Of a stretch of 64,000 nt of DNA, positions 34,181 through 45,838 are shown in pieces (the first letter of the stretch is position 1; each line of letters begins with the position of its first letter). A program made the position numbers and the translations under genes. Source of the DNA: Cladorhizidae sp. MBARI D1340-BT2 (Eukaryota > Porifera > Demospongiae > Poecilosclerida > Cladorhizidae). The stretch lies in NCBI GenBank assembly GCA_028752905.1, contig JAQNBH010000014.1, positions 23,872,162-23,936,161 of the forward strand, written 5' to 3'. Under the pieces are notes generated by a model that worked only from the letters and a program-made list of their open reading frames with translations, was not told the origin of the DNA and searched no databases.

Positions 34181-37100
34181 TGGTCAAGATGACTAACAGA
34201 CCAAGTGCAAAGGCAAACTTTATTTGTAGGTGGACTGAATCATAGGGAGAGAGTGGTGAGGGTACAAATTCTTTTTATATATATTTGCGTGGAGTCAATT
34301 AGTAAAGAACAAATTAAGTGGTATCTGCACTCATCGGTCCATCCTGCAGGTCCAGTGCCTCTACTTCAGGGTACCTAAAATCATGCAATAATTACATATT
34401 GTTCTTGTTAAAGGACCCATAATTAATCCCAAAACATGCATGAGAATGGGTCATTATTATTAGTGAATGCAGCTCAGGCATCATGCTTGTAGGATGGGAA
34501 TTCAGTGGTGACTAAGTTCTATAAACAACTGAAAATCATTTATTGCGATAATTTTTTCCCTCTGCCTTCATAACATTCTAGTGCCTTATAAAACATTCAT
34601 TTTGTAGAAAGGCTTCCTCTTGCCTGGTTGGCACTTTCTAATCAGGAGCCACAACTGCAACCAGTTCAGGACACACAAATTTTCCTCCCTTTGGCTGCAG
34701 GTAACGTGGACATAGTTACACCTATGCAATCTGTTTTAGTACCAAAAGAGAGCATAGAGAGAGATCTATCATAATTATATGAAGTTCACACAGTGAGGTG
34801 TGCAGAACCTATAAATGTCCAAAGTTTTGTTCGTGGCTGTATTGGGCCCCTTTTTCATATGAAGATAAGTTATATTCCAAAATTATTCTGTAAGTAGGCC
34901 TACCCAACAACTGCACTTCTGGTTTCTGAAGTGTATCAATAGCGAGCCAGTCGCTAGAAATTCTTATCTTCCACTTAAAGGAACTTTATGGCATGAAAGA
35001 TGTCCAAATAGTTTACAGGGTTACAAGGAATAAAGTTAAACACAAAGTGTGCTTGAAATGCCATTGCTAGTTCCTTCCTAGATTGCTTCAAGAGACTTGC
35101 TCCTTCGTAATGTGTGGTTCAAGTGATTTGGTCCTGGTTTGAGAAATTAGTTCCTTCTTTGATTAGCTTGCGAAATTAGGGCCTCGGCCTCGGTCATCAT
35201 CAGTTTCTGTGGAGTGCCTCTTCTCAGTTAAGCACCCATTTTCTTATGTTGGGTTTCGAAGCAAACAAATAGAATTGATGGAAGTAGCTATAGGAACATG
35301 CACAAATACTGAAAAATATCTATATATCACATTCAATAAAACCATCTTGTGTCCACTATAAATTTGCTTTTTGAATATATCCATCAACATTTGAAATAAA
35401 TTTCAAGTATTCACTTGTATAATTTGTGTTGATTAATAATAAAGGTATAGCTATATAGCTACCAGTAATACCTGGTCTTGATGAGCCTCACATGAAACCA
35501 TTTACTAAAACTTGAGCAAAAATATTTATCCTTCCCCCTTTTGTACACATTAAAATATATTATATAATATATATACTGTATTTATCTACCAGCATGTGTG
35601 TGCATGTGTGCATGCATGTGTGCATGCATGTGTGTGTGTGCAGGGCGTGAGTGTATATTTAAGAACAGCAACTAGTGAGCTTACACTACTGTGATGTAAC
35701 AAGCTATAACTGAAGTGTGTGCTAGACAAGTAGATACTATATATTACAGATATGAACCTCTGTTAGTCAGAGTGCAGGTAGTGGATTGTGAGGATGTGAT
35801 GAATGGACACTTTTGAGGCATGTCCATCGACACATCACATTCAGGACAAGAGAGGGAAATTGTGACTGTTAATAAAACAGTATTTTTATTTTAAGGTTTC
35901 GCTTCAATCAGCTCTTTTGTTTTTGGCACATCATTTCAATTGAAATTCTTTGCTCTTCAATTTGTCTTGATGAAGAACAAAAATCTCAGTTTAAATTTTG
36001 GCACTAAAACAAATCCAAAAGCAGATTGAAGAGAAACCTTAATTAAAGTATAATGTCAGCTGAAAATAATCAAACCTTTTGCTTGTTTCATTCTGCCTTG
36101 TTGACATTGGGATTGGGTAGTTATGCCAGCTTGTATATGTAAAGCAGTTATCCAACCACAGGAGACCTAACGGATACCAACTTTGGTAATTCACTGCCAC
36201 CAGATTCTTTCCCTAAGTTCTTCTAGCTAAACCCCAAACTTGACAGAAGAGTTTTAGATCTAAGTATATAGCTTATATTAAAACAAAAGTCGAGTAGCAG
36301 AATATGAAGATGGGATGATTGCCCAAGCCTGGACTGCAGAGGGGTTTAAATACCCTTGCAGCCAGGCTTTCACAGCTTATGGTTTTGATAACTGTGTGAG
36401 AGTAGTAGAATTACTGTATGTCCCTATATACAGGACTTATCTAAGAGATATTATTATTGTCCTATGTGTTGATAGCCTATAATCATGAGTTCTGATTGTC
36501 CTATGTGTTGATAGTCTGAGGTCATGAGTTCTAGCTCTATTTATAAATTCTATTTATATTTTGATCTCTTTGCATGGCCAGTCAGCCTGACAATTCCCTA
36601 AATGCTGGATGCGACCATTAACATGACATTGAATAATATAGGAGATGGGTTGTATAACAATGAGTTATGAGGTTAAAGATGACTAACATGTGTTAGTGAA
36701 GACAGAGATCAATAACCTCCACACTCTTCACCCAATGTTGGCGGTTCAAATATGGCACAAAACAGTCAAGGAGGAAGGAAGTGTGATGCTTTTGCTGATG
36801 CTCACCATTAAATACTTTTGTTGAGATTTCTCTATAACCTCTTTTAATTCTATTCCTATAGGGAAATTTTGATAGTAGATATATATAGCTAAGTGAGGAA
36901 CCAGTTTACCTCTACAAATCATTAAAGGCATGCTGGAAGTGTTTGGAGCATAATTGGAAGAAAACATTCTTAGGATGCTAAAAGCTGTCAAAGTGATTTA
37001 TTTCAGAAGTGAACTCGTTTGTGTTTTTTTTAGCAGTCCACATTTTGAAATTGGAGTCAAACCAAATAGGGAGTGTATCACATTCCTGGTCATGTAAATC

Positions 37101-37419
37101 CTTAATTTACTAAAATAATTAAACTTATTTGTTCACCCATCAAATTGGCATCAGAAAGTAGTTTTCATGATATTTTTGGGGACAATGGAGTCAGACACCC
37201 GCAAAGAAGAGGGGACCTCTGCATTGGCTTTGAATATAAACCGACAATAAATTATTACACATAATATAGATTGCTTATTCAATCACTCAATTAACAAATA
37301 TTGCACGGATTCTGTTAGTGTTAGAGTTAATGTTAGTTATAGTTAGTGTTGATCTTGGTGCTTGCAGATTGAGTATGACAATGGCACCTTTTATAAGGCT
37401 ATTGATCGTACATGTCTTT
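34181..37419. other. AT-rich intergenic region
   Basis: No gene recognised. Contents: dispersed repeat R2 second copy at 34693-34860; a GT/GCAT-rich microsatellite at 35595-35642; and a duplicated block of about 46 bp at 36450-36535 (GATTGTCCTATGTGTTGATAG repeated). A minus-strand frame at 36746-36991 is unassigned. Confidence 0.6.
34693..34860. repeat. Dispersed repeat R2, second copy
   Basis: Same orientation as the copy at 13070-13255, diverged with gaps. Both share CCAAAAGAGAGCA-type and GCAGAA blocks. Confidence 0.6.
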
Positions 37420-37613
37420 TGGGTCACTCTTACATTTGAATGTGCTTCAAGTTTAGCTTCGATGCTGGGGAAGCTGGAGGGATTGTACTTGCAGGTGTAA
37501 TACCCTTCACAGAGACATGAATCTTTCCTAAATTGATGGTGCTGAGTAACTCTTGGCATCGCTGCTTCCCTAATTTGACTTTTTCCACTATAGGTGTATT
37601 GATTAGCAAGGCA
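37420..37613 (-). pseudogene. Secreted-protein gene paralogue, 3' part (interrupted gene)
   Basis: Minus-strand reading gives VEKVKLGKQRCQELL, then after a frame change GYYTCKYNPSSFPS and EAKLEAHSN. These match EKVRLGKERCKDLL and WYYTCKYNPSYFPSFLIEAKLEAQ of the intact gene. The Cys-rich end (HVCIPI onward) is diverged beyond recognition. The piece is cut at 37613 by the end of the Mutator-like element; the 5' part of the same gene resumes at 41765. Together they show the gene was whole before the insertion. Confidence 0.75.
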
Positions 37614-38279
37614 GGGGGTAGTTCACTCCAAACTGGGTAAAAAGCGTCTGTTGACTTTGACTGCCCATAACTTTTTTTATAATTGGTTTGTGTAGATAAT
37701 GTTATGCTCAAATTGTTGCTTGTTCTGTGTGCTTTCCAATGATATATAAAACAGCTCTATAGGCATGTTTTGTCAGAAGATGCATGCAGAAACATCCAAG
37801 GCAGTCCAAAAATTGGACTCTCCCGGACCCCCATAAGAACAAAGGCTGCAAATTGGTTTGTGGGTTGTCTAATGTAACAGCTGTGATATGACAATAACTA
37901 GAACGAGTCTTAATTGGCAAGCTGCCGTATTTGGTCACGGTTAAAAATAAAAAGGTCATCTCGTTCTAATGACTATAACTTGGCAATGCTATTTTTTTTA
38001 AATATATCTGATTCACTCATATCACAGAACACACAAAGAGCTTTGAAATGACACCAAGAATTTTTTTTTTTGGTTTAACTGTAACAAAGTTATGTACGCC
38101 AAGAAGTTTTTTTCCCATGATTTGTAGAAATAAGCAGTCAAAGTAGACGAAATGTTTGGGTTGAAATTGTTCTTATCAAGTTATTTTTGAAGTTTCTTGA
38201 TCTGTTCTTGTACTCTCTTGATCTGTTTTTGTACTTCACGACTTTCTTTAGTTTTCTATGCTTGTTTTCTATGCTTATA

Positions 38280-39323
38280 CTGTAAACCCAGAAAAGTTGG
38301 CGACCATTTTATTTAGCGTTTTTGATATCATGCACATTTTAGCGACCATTAATGTTAACGTTTTATTATTTTATTATTATTTTTTTTCCTTTTTTTTTCT
38401 TTTCTTTTTTTTTTTTCCAATTTTAATATATATTATATATATAAACAGAATAACAAACAAACATTAACAAACAACAACAAACAAACATTAAAACAAAAAA
38501 TCTTAATACACTACTTAATACGTTTTATAGCATGAAAAACAAGGTGAAATCCTTGTGAAAATAAGAACAGTACATTAATCATTAATAAAGTCCATGATTC
38601 CAGTTTTTTTGAATGCTTGTTTTAGTCTTTCAGTATTGCATGCTAAGACTGTTGATTAACCAGTTTGCATGCATGGGGCTTGATCAATGATGCACGGAGA
38701 TTCACTTTAACAGCTGATATCTCTTTCCCACCATCCAGGGCTTCATGGATTTCATTAACATACCACCTGTCCTCGTGAAGGAGTCTTTCATTAATTAAAT
38801 CTTCATTTACGCACAAATCAAGTGGCTGCAACTCTCCTGTGCAGCTTGCAGGAACAAACACTTGGTGGATATTGTTGTCTTGAAGCTTTTTAAGAACAGA
38901 ACTACAGCGATGAGCTGCAAACACATCGAATATTGCCAATGCAGGCTGATCGTCAGCCAAATCCAGTCTCGCTCTAGTAGTAGTGACATATGGAATGAAT
39001 TGATAATTTGTTGGCTGCAGCTGTTGCTCCGTCGCCTTCTGGTAAACAAACTGAGCTACTGAGCTAGATCCACCAGCATTGCCTTTCAACCAACGAACAA
39101 TCGACATAGCTGTATTGTAAGTTCGCAGTTGCTCGATCAAAACTCGAAAGCTCCTAATCAGCGACGACCTCGTGCTCTGCTGACAGCTAGCACGCGCGCG
39201 TGAGTGTTTTTGAACTTTGTACTTATATTGCCACAAATGTTGGCTGCCTATTAACTTAGCGATTTTTTCCTCATCGCTAAATTCGCTAACATTAATGGCC
39301 CGCTAACTTTTCTGGGTTTACAG
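38280..39323 (-). mobile_element. pogo/Tigger-like element nested in the Mutator-like element
   Basis: 1044 bp between perfect inverted termini CTGTAAACCCAGAAAAGTT (left) and their complement (right), flanked on both sides by TA, the usual Tc1/mariner-pogo target duplication. The inner TIR continues with TGGCGACCATT against AGCGGGCCATT. It encodes only the C-terminal half of a transposase and includes a T-rich run and an ACAAACA simple repeat (38380-38500). It is a truncated, non-autonomous copy. Confidence 0.85.
38643..39236 (-). pseudogene. DDE transposase C-terminal part (pogo/Tigger, CENP-B-like family)
   Basis: The open frame contains PYVTTTRARLDLADDQPALA, IFDVFAAHRCSSVLKKL (second catalytic Asp in IFDVF), NIHQVFVPASCTGELQPLDL (third acidic site region, PLDL) and VNEIHEALDGGKEISAVKVN. 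These match the second half of DDE_1 transposases in order. The DNA-binding CENP-B/HTH half and the first catalytic Asp are absent. The frame at its start (about 39110-39236) looks unrelated, so the gene was truncated before or during insertion. The product could not transpose DNA. Confidence 0.85.
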
Positions 39324-39617
39324 TATGTAAGAAGAAAAATATGATAAAATTTGATAGATGTATGCATGTGGAACTTTCCTTTACAGCTGAACATCGTCCC
39401 TCGATGAAGTAAAAGAGCGTCTTCGTAAAATGTGCATAGTTTCTATCTAATTTCTGTAAAGAATAGGTGGCAACCCAGTGTGGCAGGCACCCGGTGGATT
39501 CTCTTTAAAAAAAGGTGTGGCTTTGGGGGGAAAACCACGCCATGCGCAAATCAAAGGAGACAAATCAAAAGTAATAGAATCCACCAAAACAAAGTAAAAA
39601 AATAATAAGTGGGGGGT

Positions 39618-41472
39618 TTAAAAGCAGCCTGCCTTGTACGTTACACCTTCATCCTCAATACACCCCTCCTCCAATGACAGATTTGTCACTCTCAGGGTCT
39701 TTCTCCGTCTCCTGCTCGTGGATTCTGCCTTGTGCATCGCACTCACAGCTCTAATAGCGTCCTGAGATGATAGAAACTTGGCAGTGAAGGCAACTGGAGG
39801 GGAACCTAACAACTTCTCCAACATAGGAGAGAGGCCTACAAAGCCGTGGTTGTAGTTCAGAATCGCCAGTCCCAATGCAGCCTCCACGGTGATGAGTGAG
39901 CAGAATCGGGTCTTGGGACACCGAGACCAAAGGATGTTGTTAAAGGATTCATTTTGGTTCTGTGTGGCGCCATCAATACATCAATACATCTCTCCAGCAG
40001 TGCGGTTTGGAGAGGTCCACAAACACAGGCTTGATGTAAGGAGCCAGATCGACAGGGATGTACGGGTTTTGAGGGTGAGGCGGTGGTGGTTGATGCTTGG
40101 CAACAGCCCTGGAGTTCTTGCACCAAGAGTTCACCAGCAGGGCAATAGGAGTGGTCATGGTCACCCTCAGTGGCAGTGTTGTGGAAGAACACAGCCCAGA
40201 TGGCCTTATACATGGCATCCAGCTCATGCGAGTTGTTGCGGATAGCTCCGCCAAAAAACACCTGGAGCATGTCAATGACCTTGTCAGTCAGTCTGTTTTT
40301 CCCACCTCACTTCAGGTTCAGCACACGGCCCATGTCGTCCTTGAAGGTCTTCTTCTTGAGGTCTCGCAATCTCTTTCCGAGTCGCTTCTGGACATGGCCC
40401 ACGCACTCCAACTTCTGAAATTGTCAAAAACACAATAATAATAAAAACAAATATGACAAATGTAATTTTGTAAATTACCTTAACCTCGAGATTCCCATAG
40501 GGTTTCTCCTGGTTGACCCGCGTCACTGACTTGGAATCTCCATCACAAATCACTCGGGTGTAGCGAAGTTGGAGTTGCTCAACTGAACGAGCAAAGAGGC
40601 GAGATGTTCCCTCTGCTTCCATCGCTGGTGACGAGCCCGAGAAGTTGGCATTGCAGGATTCCTTGTGGACCTCGTACCAATCAAGGAAGTCCTGCTCTTC
40701 CATAGTACTCTCCTTCAGCGTGCACATTTTGCACCGCTTACTGAGTACCACTGCATCCAGGACCTGGCCAGAATCCCATGACATGATGACAACAACACCA
40801 TATCTGGCTACGAAGCCTCTCCTAGACCAGGTGCCATCACAGGTAATTGTCACATCAACAACATCCTTTGGCTCGGTGCCCTGCAGCAAATGGAGTTGAG
40901 CTGAGATTGTTCTCTGGCTTTCAAGGGTGACCCTTCCATGCATGCCAAGGATTTCAACTGCAGGTATCTTCTGGCAGGGAGGATGTGTGGCAGAGGGTGT
41001 GCTGGGCTGGAGACCATTTCTGGGTTCATGGGCTTGCCTCCCCCATTGACCAAAGCCGCCTTCTCTGTCTACAACAATACCCTCCAGCAGACAGTACAGC
41101 AATCCACAAAAAAACATCATCACTGCTAGAAGATACCTGGAGTTGATCCTTGGCATGCTTGGAAGGATCACAAAATACATCATCGCTGCCTGGACACAAA
41201 GAATTGGTACAGGACAACGAGAGCTTGGTACATATTCCCCTCCTCGACTTCAGGTCTTCTCTAACAGTCAGGGGTGAACCACAGACATTGCAGTTCGCCC
41301 GACTAGAGACAGCAGCTAGCAGACTCTTGACATCAATAAGCCGTAGCCCTTTCATCTCGCACTTGGAACCAGAGCTACAGGCTTGACTGGGTTCACCGGT
41401 TGAGGATGATGGCCGACTAAGACTAGTTTTTTTCCAACAAAAAACAGTAAACTGGAAATCCCGCGTGCGCAC
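39618..41472 (-). pseudogene. Mutator-like transposase gene, broken
   Basis: N-terminal part (41472-41150): LRLIDVKSLLAAVSSRANCN, CNVCGSPLTV and LSCTNSLC, a Cys-rich start. The core (about 40860-40480) has VDVTITCDGTWSRRGFVARY, VLSKRCKMCTLKE, FLDWYEVHKESCNANFSGSS and LRYTRVICDGDSKS. This is the Mutator-like transposase domain with its DG(T/D) acidic sites. A 64-nt intron (40415-40478, GT..AG on the minus strand) joins GNLEVK to KLECVGHVQKRLGKRL. Next comes an in-frame TGA (40307-40309), RLTDKVIDMLQ and AIWAVFFHNTATEGDHDHSY. A frameshift leads to IPVDLAPYIKPVFVDLS, and the C-terminus has EAALGLAILNYNHG and GVTYKAGCF. Part of the N-terminal half is inverted. Confidence 0.85.
40927..41170 (+). 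other. Inverted segment inside the Mutator-like transposase gene
   Basis: The plus strand here (opposite to the gene) reads DPSMHAKDFNCRYLLAGRM, GRGCAGLETISGF, MGLPPPLTKAAFSV and YNNTLQQTVQQ, the part expected between the Cys-rich start and the DGTW core. The segment is bounded by inverted repeats of about 55 bp: 40927-40985 against the complement of about 41114-41170, both containing GCATGCCAAGGAT, AACT.CAGGTATCTTCT and GCAG. Confidence 0.75.
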
Positions 41473-41764
41473 CAGAGCAGGGCCTCTGCGCGTAGGGCAG
41501 GAAATGACTCGGCAAGAAATTTGGGTAGGCAGATGAGCTTCCAGGTATAAGCGGAAGCCATTTTAAAATGGCGCCGAAAACTTTCTCTGTGCGCGTCTCT
41601 TCCAATTTTGAATCGAAATTGCATGGACAAAAAGCACCATAACTTTGAAATGGATGCTCCAATGCCTCTAAAACTCTGGAAATGGCTAGTAGATGCTTAC
41701 AACAACATTTATAAATGATTTTTTTTTTTAACTGGGAAAAGAGAAAAAAAGGTGAACTACGCCC

Positions 41765-41993
41765 TTTTAACACCTGTTCTGAATATAAGAGATCTGAATA
41801 AATAGATGTATTGTTGTGCTTCAATGAAGTGTAGGAATTGATACTATAGATTGCTGACACTCGACCATTTCAGTTTGGAGGACAGCTATTCTCAATTATA
41901 GATTCTTGTGGCTCCATCTGCCTCTGATAGATGGTGATTGTGCAGGAAACTGCACTGAGGTGAACATGAAGAGAAAGATTTGGCAATGGACAT
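41765..41993 (-). pseudogene. Secreted-protein gene paralogue, 5' part (interrupted gene)
   Basis: Starting from an ATG at 41993 that aligns with the intact gene's start (gctcaaaATG against gcttaaaATG), the minus strand encodes ITIYQRQ, then IIENSCPPN matching SIIDNSCPP, then a stop. Later frames give SYTSLK and IYSDLLYSE, matching SCTSLKEA and SMLDLFYSG. The match ends at 41765, where the Mutator-like element begins. Confidence 0.75.
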
Positions 41994-42080
41994 TTTGAGC
42001 AGTTCAATATGCAATAGTTGTATAAACTATGTTTGAAGCTAAAAGTTTACTTGGGATGGTAGAAAGATCCATATCTCCTG

Positions 42081-42089
42081 CCTTTTATA
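42081..42089 (-). promoter_or_regulatory. TATA box relic of the interrupted paralogue
   Basis: TATAAAAGG (minus strand) in a block nearly identical to 15860-15905 upstream of the intact gene, so the promoter has stayed conserved although the gene body is broken. Confidence 0.55.
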
Positions 42090-42099
42090 CTGAGAAAGA

Positions 42100-43290
42100 A
42101 TTTTGCTAGCTTTTGAGTATCTGTTGTCAGCTTATCTAATACGTTTATTTTAGGTGTATACTCTGCAGAAAATGAGAGCTCATCACGAGTGGTTATGGGT
42201 GTGGTTATGGGTGTTTGGGTTCCAAGAACCCCTTCAGAGTGAGTAGCTTACATATTGCAATCATATGTTAGCCAGGATACTCATTATATTGTATGAAGTC
42301 ACTACTTGATAGGTTTCTACCACAGAGTTATATTTAGAAACTCAGAGCATATATATCCCTCTCTTTTCATATCAGCTAAACAGCAATACTTGTTGTGATT
42401 AATGCAGAGAAGAGTCCTAGTGCTAGAATGTATACATATATTATATGTCCCCCCCCCCCCCCCCCCCCACCCAGACAAAAGTATATAAATTATAAAAAAA
42501 TTGTTGAAAATGAACTTTGACAGTTGAACATACATTAAATTTTGCTGAATCAGATCAATATTACACACACACACACACACACACACAAGATAAGCATGAT
42601 ATGTGACAATCTTTACCAAATATTTTTGCTTTCCTGTATATATATACACACTAAGAAACAAATAATTTATAGTCATTGCAAGGTTTAAAATATTTGGAGC
42701 GTAAAATTATAGTGAATGGACTTATGGCAAGTTATTTGACAAGTTATGGTGATAGGAAAAATCGGTAATAGATTCAAGATCATGAAGATGAACTTCTCAA
42801 TTTTTATATATATAATATATCAACGTTTTGGTCACTATCTTATTGAGGAGTACACTAGAAATGATTTGTGATAAGTATAAAAGCTGAAATCATTATTTAG
42901 GATTGTAAGTAGTTGGTAAAATTAAACCCCCTAAAATAAGAGTGGATCTTATTCTGGAATACGAATGATGTTACATTATATGTGTGTGTATATAACACAT
43001 AAGTATTTTCACATACTTAGAATGGAAAGGGGATTTCTGTAGTGGTGACATCTGTATATATACAACATGCAGCAATCCTTTTGTTGTCAGTAACATAAAA
43101 CTATCCCCATTCCCAAATGCTATGAGTGACAATCTCCTAATTAACACAGGTCAGCTGCTTTTTCAGCCTATCCATGAAACCACAATGTGCTTATCTGCTG
43201 AGTGATGCGTACAGTACTGATGTACTACTATCAGCTTTTTAGCTTGAGATTTTGAGTTTGAGTTCTGTTCATGAGCATGGCTGAGGCTCT
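42100..43290. other. Noncoding, simple repeats
   Basis: AT-rich, with a poly-C tract at 42449-42471 and a (CA)n run at about 42563-42588. I see no gene on either strand. Confidence 0.6.
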
Positions 43291-43320
43291 ATAGAAAAGA
43301 CTCTATTGAGCTAGATCGAC

Positions 43321-45060
43321 AGACTCCTCCACGCAAGAAGCGGAAGTGTCATTTTGATCCAAGTTGAATGAAGGAATTTGAAGGCATATGCAGAAGTTCT
43401 AAAGGTAAGTACTATAACTATAGCCACACTGACACTGTGATTATCTGATCAAACTATTGAAACCTGTTATTATAGGCAATAAGATGCAGTGTGTACCCAT
43501 CTGATTTTAGCATTGCTAATGGAGGAAGATACGATGTGAGCACTCGCGTGAAAAATAAACAGCATAAAGACAGAGCTCACACTTTTTAATACAGTCAATC
43601 AGTTAGATCCTTCTTGACACCAAGTTTCATCAACTGTTGTTAATGCAGAGGCATTGTGGGCCACATTTGTATATAGTAGAGAACAATCTTGCATAAAGCT
43701 AGTGATCATGCAGCCAAGTTGTTTCAGAAAATGTTTCCCGATTCTGGTGTAGCCAAAAATTTTTGCTTGTGGATGAACTAAGACTGCAGCAATTGTAGCA
43801 GAAGCTTTGGCACCCCACTTTAGTAGACAAACACTTGAAAACTTGGATAAAAATAGCTTTTTATATATTATGATGGACGAATCAAATGATAAGACAGATA
43901 AATCTTGCATTATCCTTATTCGGATCTTTGATTATGATGTGGGAGATATTCGAACAAAATTTCTAGACATGCTAATATTAATATTAATACAGCTGTTAAT
44001 CTGTTCAATGCACGCAAGCTTTCTCTCAACAAGAAGGGCTTAAGTTTTGATAATTGTGTAGCCTTTATGTCTGACACCACCAACGTCATGAAGGGTGCAA
44101 GGTCTGGTGTCCAGAAATAAATACGTAATGACTGCCTTCATTTGTATGATGTCGGATGCATTTGCCATTTGGCAGACTTGACCATGCAATCTGGCATGGA
44201 GACCCTTCCAGCTGATGTAGATCAACTCTTTGTTGATGTCTTCTACTTCTTTTTTTGCAGCAGCAAAAGAAAGCAGTGATTTGCTGGCATTCATTCTTTT
44301 CATCTGAACCAACCACTATTCTCAAACATTGCACGACTCGTTGGTTGAGTTTCTTGCATTGCGCTGGTCGCATTATTGCCCAGTTTGATGGTTTGAAGTC
44401 AAATTTCCTATCATGTGATGCAGCTGAAACAGTCAAAGTAAAATAAATCATTGATACTTTACCCAGTCCTCTCACCAGGCCTATTCTTCAGTTTCTCTCA
44501 TATATACTTTCATCCATGGTTAGATTTAACATAGTTTTCAAAAGTCGAAAGAGAATACTACTTGTCAACTGTACCAGGAGATGAGTAGGTTAGTTCGCCT
44601 GTATGCTTCCAATCTCTTGAAGACTGAAAGCAGCAGAAAATAATCTTAGCACATTTAATTTAGCCAGTGGAGGTCAATTGGCTGATGAGAACTTAGGAAT
44701 TGGTGATGATACTTTGGTTCTTATTGCACAGTTAGAAGAAAAAGCTGATCCAAAGCCATTTTATAGAGCTGTTAAGGCAATTTTATGTAACTACAATCAA
44801 GAAGATGCTGAATTTTTTTCCCTTTAGTGACTCTCTCTTGAAAGATTTGGAAATTATTAATCCAGAATCAACATGTTCATAATTATGATTTCTCTGCTGT
44901 AATTGACCTTTCAAAGAGATTTCCGCAGATTGGTCTGCTGACTGATTCTAGCTCCCTGGACAAATTGCGGGAATAATTCTTGGATTTTAATGCCATTCGG
45001 GAGTGCCTTCTTGCTCAAGAGCAAGGATTTCAGAGTGATTCTTGGTAAGCACAGGTGCTG
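43321..45060 (+). pseudogene. hAT-type transposase relic 2 with BED-like N-terminus
   Basis: First exon: PPRKKRKCHFDPS, a stop, MKEFEGICRSSK, then a GTAAGT donor at 43405. A 71-nt intron ends TATAG at 43475. The next exon gives SDFSIANGGRYDVSTRVKNK and QHKDRAH, typical of a BED-like zinc finger start. Then come ASDHAAKLFQKMFPDSGVAK, ALAPHFSRQTLENL and YIMMDESNDKTDKSCIILIR (catalytic Asp region, open frame 43807-44043), CVAFMSDTTNVMKGARSGVQ, VGCICHLADLTMQSGME, VDQLFVDVFYFFF, ILKHCTTRWLSFLHCAGR and AQFDGLKSNFLSCDAAETVK. Later pieces are ASGGQLADENLGIGDDT and DLSKRFPQIGLLTDSSSL-like. Many frameshifts and stops. The C-terminal dimerisation motif is not seen. It is a different hAT lineage from the copy at 7.1 kb. 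Confidence 0.85.
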
Positions 45061-45640
45061 CTTTAAATAGAAGAACTTCCAGAAACAGTAGCATGATCCA
45101 GCATTGGGCATGCACACTAGGAGAATGGGCTCGTAATCATTTCCCCCTACATGTCCAACTTTGTGCCATATGGCACTTATGGCTGGCTAACCAAGCTGTA
45201 AAACTCAATGCCTACCGACTTGGCATAGCAATCAATCTTCAAGAACTTTGACCCCATGCTCCCTTTGGTGCTAAACCTTCTATCTGCCTTATTCTCCAGA
45301 TTTTACCAACTTAGACTTTTCATCCTTCATGTCCAGAATAACCTCCATCACTTTTCTAGCGTCCCAGCTGCTCATACATTTAGTCTTGAGAAGCAATTAA
45401 AATTAGTTGTATCACATGATCTCAGCATGATTGTGAATTTTAACTTTGTTATATATATATAATGCTGTTGATTAAAAAAGAAGTCCATGTATAGAACTGA
45501 ACCACAATTGTGTTGATGCAAAGGTTTACTGCAACACAAACTTGGATGCCCCACTATGAACCACACTACTAAGATGTAACACACACACACACAAAGTAAC
45601 TAAACGTTTAATAAGAGGTTGAATTCATTACAAAGACAGT
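45061..45640. other. No recognisable gene
   Basis: Possibly the decayed end of the hAT relic up to about 45250, then AT-rich noncoding sequence with a short (CA)n at 45580-45592. Confidence 0.4.
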
Positions 45641-45646
45641 TTTATT
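45641..45646 (-). terminator. AATAAA polyadenylation signal
   Basis: AATAAA on the minus strand, about 190 bp after the stop of the Gln-rich exon, a normal distance for a 3' UTR. Confidence 0.5.
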
Positions 45647-45838
45647 GATAGATGCACGCAATAATACCTTACATAAAATTCTATATACTTTAGATTTTGC
45701 CAATTTCAATGAGAAAATACTACAAATGTTGTAAAAATGACGAAGAGATATGATATATAGCAAGACATTAAAAAGTATATTGTAATGATGAAATTGAGAT
45801 AAATATGCAGACTGTATCACTGCAGATCTGGGCAGCAG

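Larger units (their letters stand above)
37614..41764 (-). mobile_element. Mutator-like DNA transposon (4.15 kb) with nested insertion
   Basis: Bounded by inverted termini GGGGGTAGTTCAC at 37614-37626 and, on the minus strand, GGGCGTAGTTCAC at 41764-41752 (12 of 13 identical). Next to both ends are ACTGGGTAAAAA/CCCAGTTAAAAA-type sequences. It encodes a degraded transposase with the Mutator-like domain on the minus strand and splits a secreted-protein gene copy. I see no clear target duplication. A pogo-like element (38280-39323) lies inside it. Confidence 0.7.

Noticed and set aside
40645..40899. Plus-strand 84-codon frame in the Mutator region
   Set aside because: Antisense shadow of the conserved DGTW core of the transposase.
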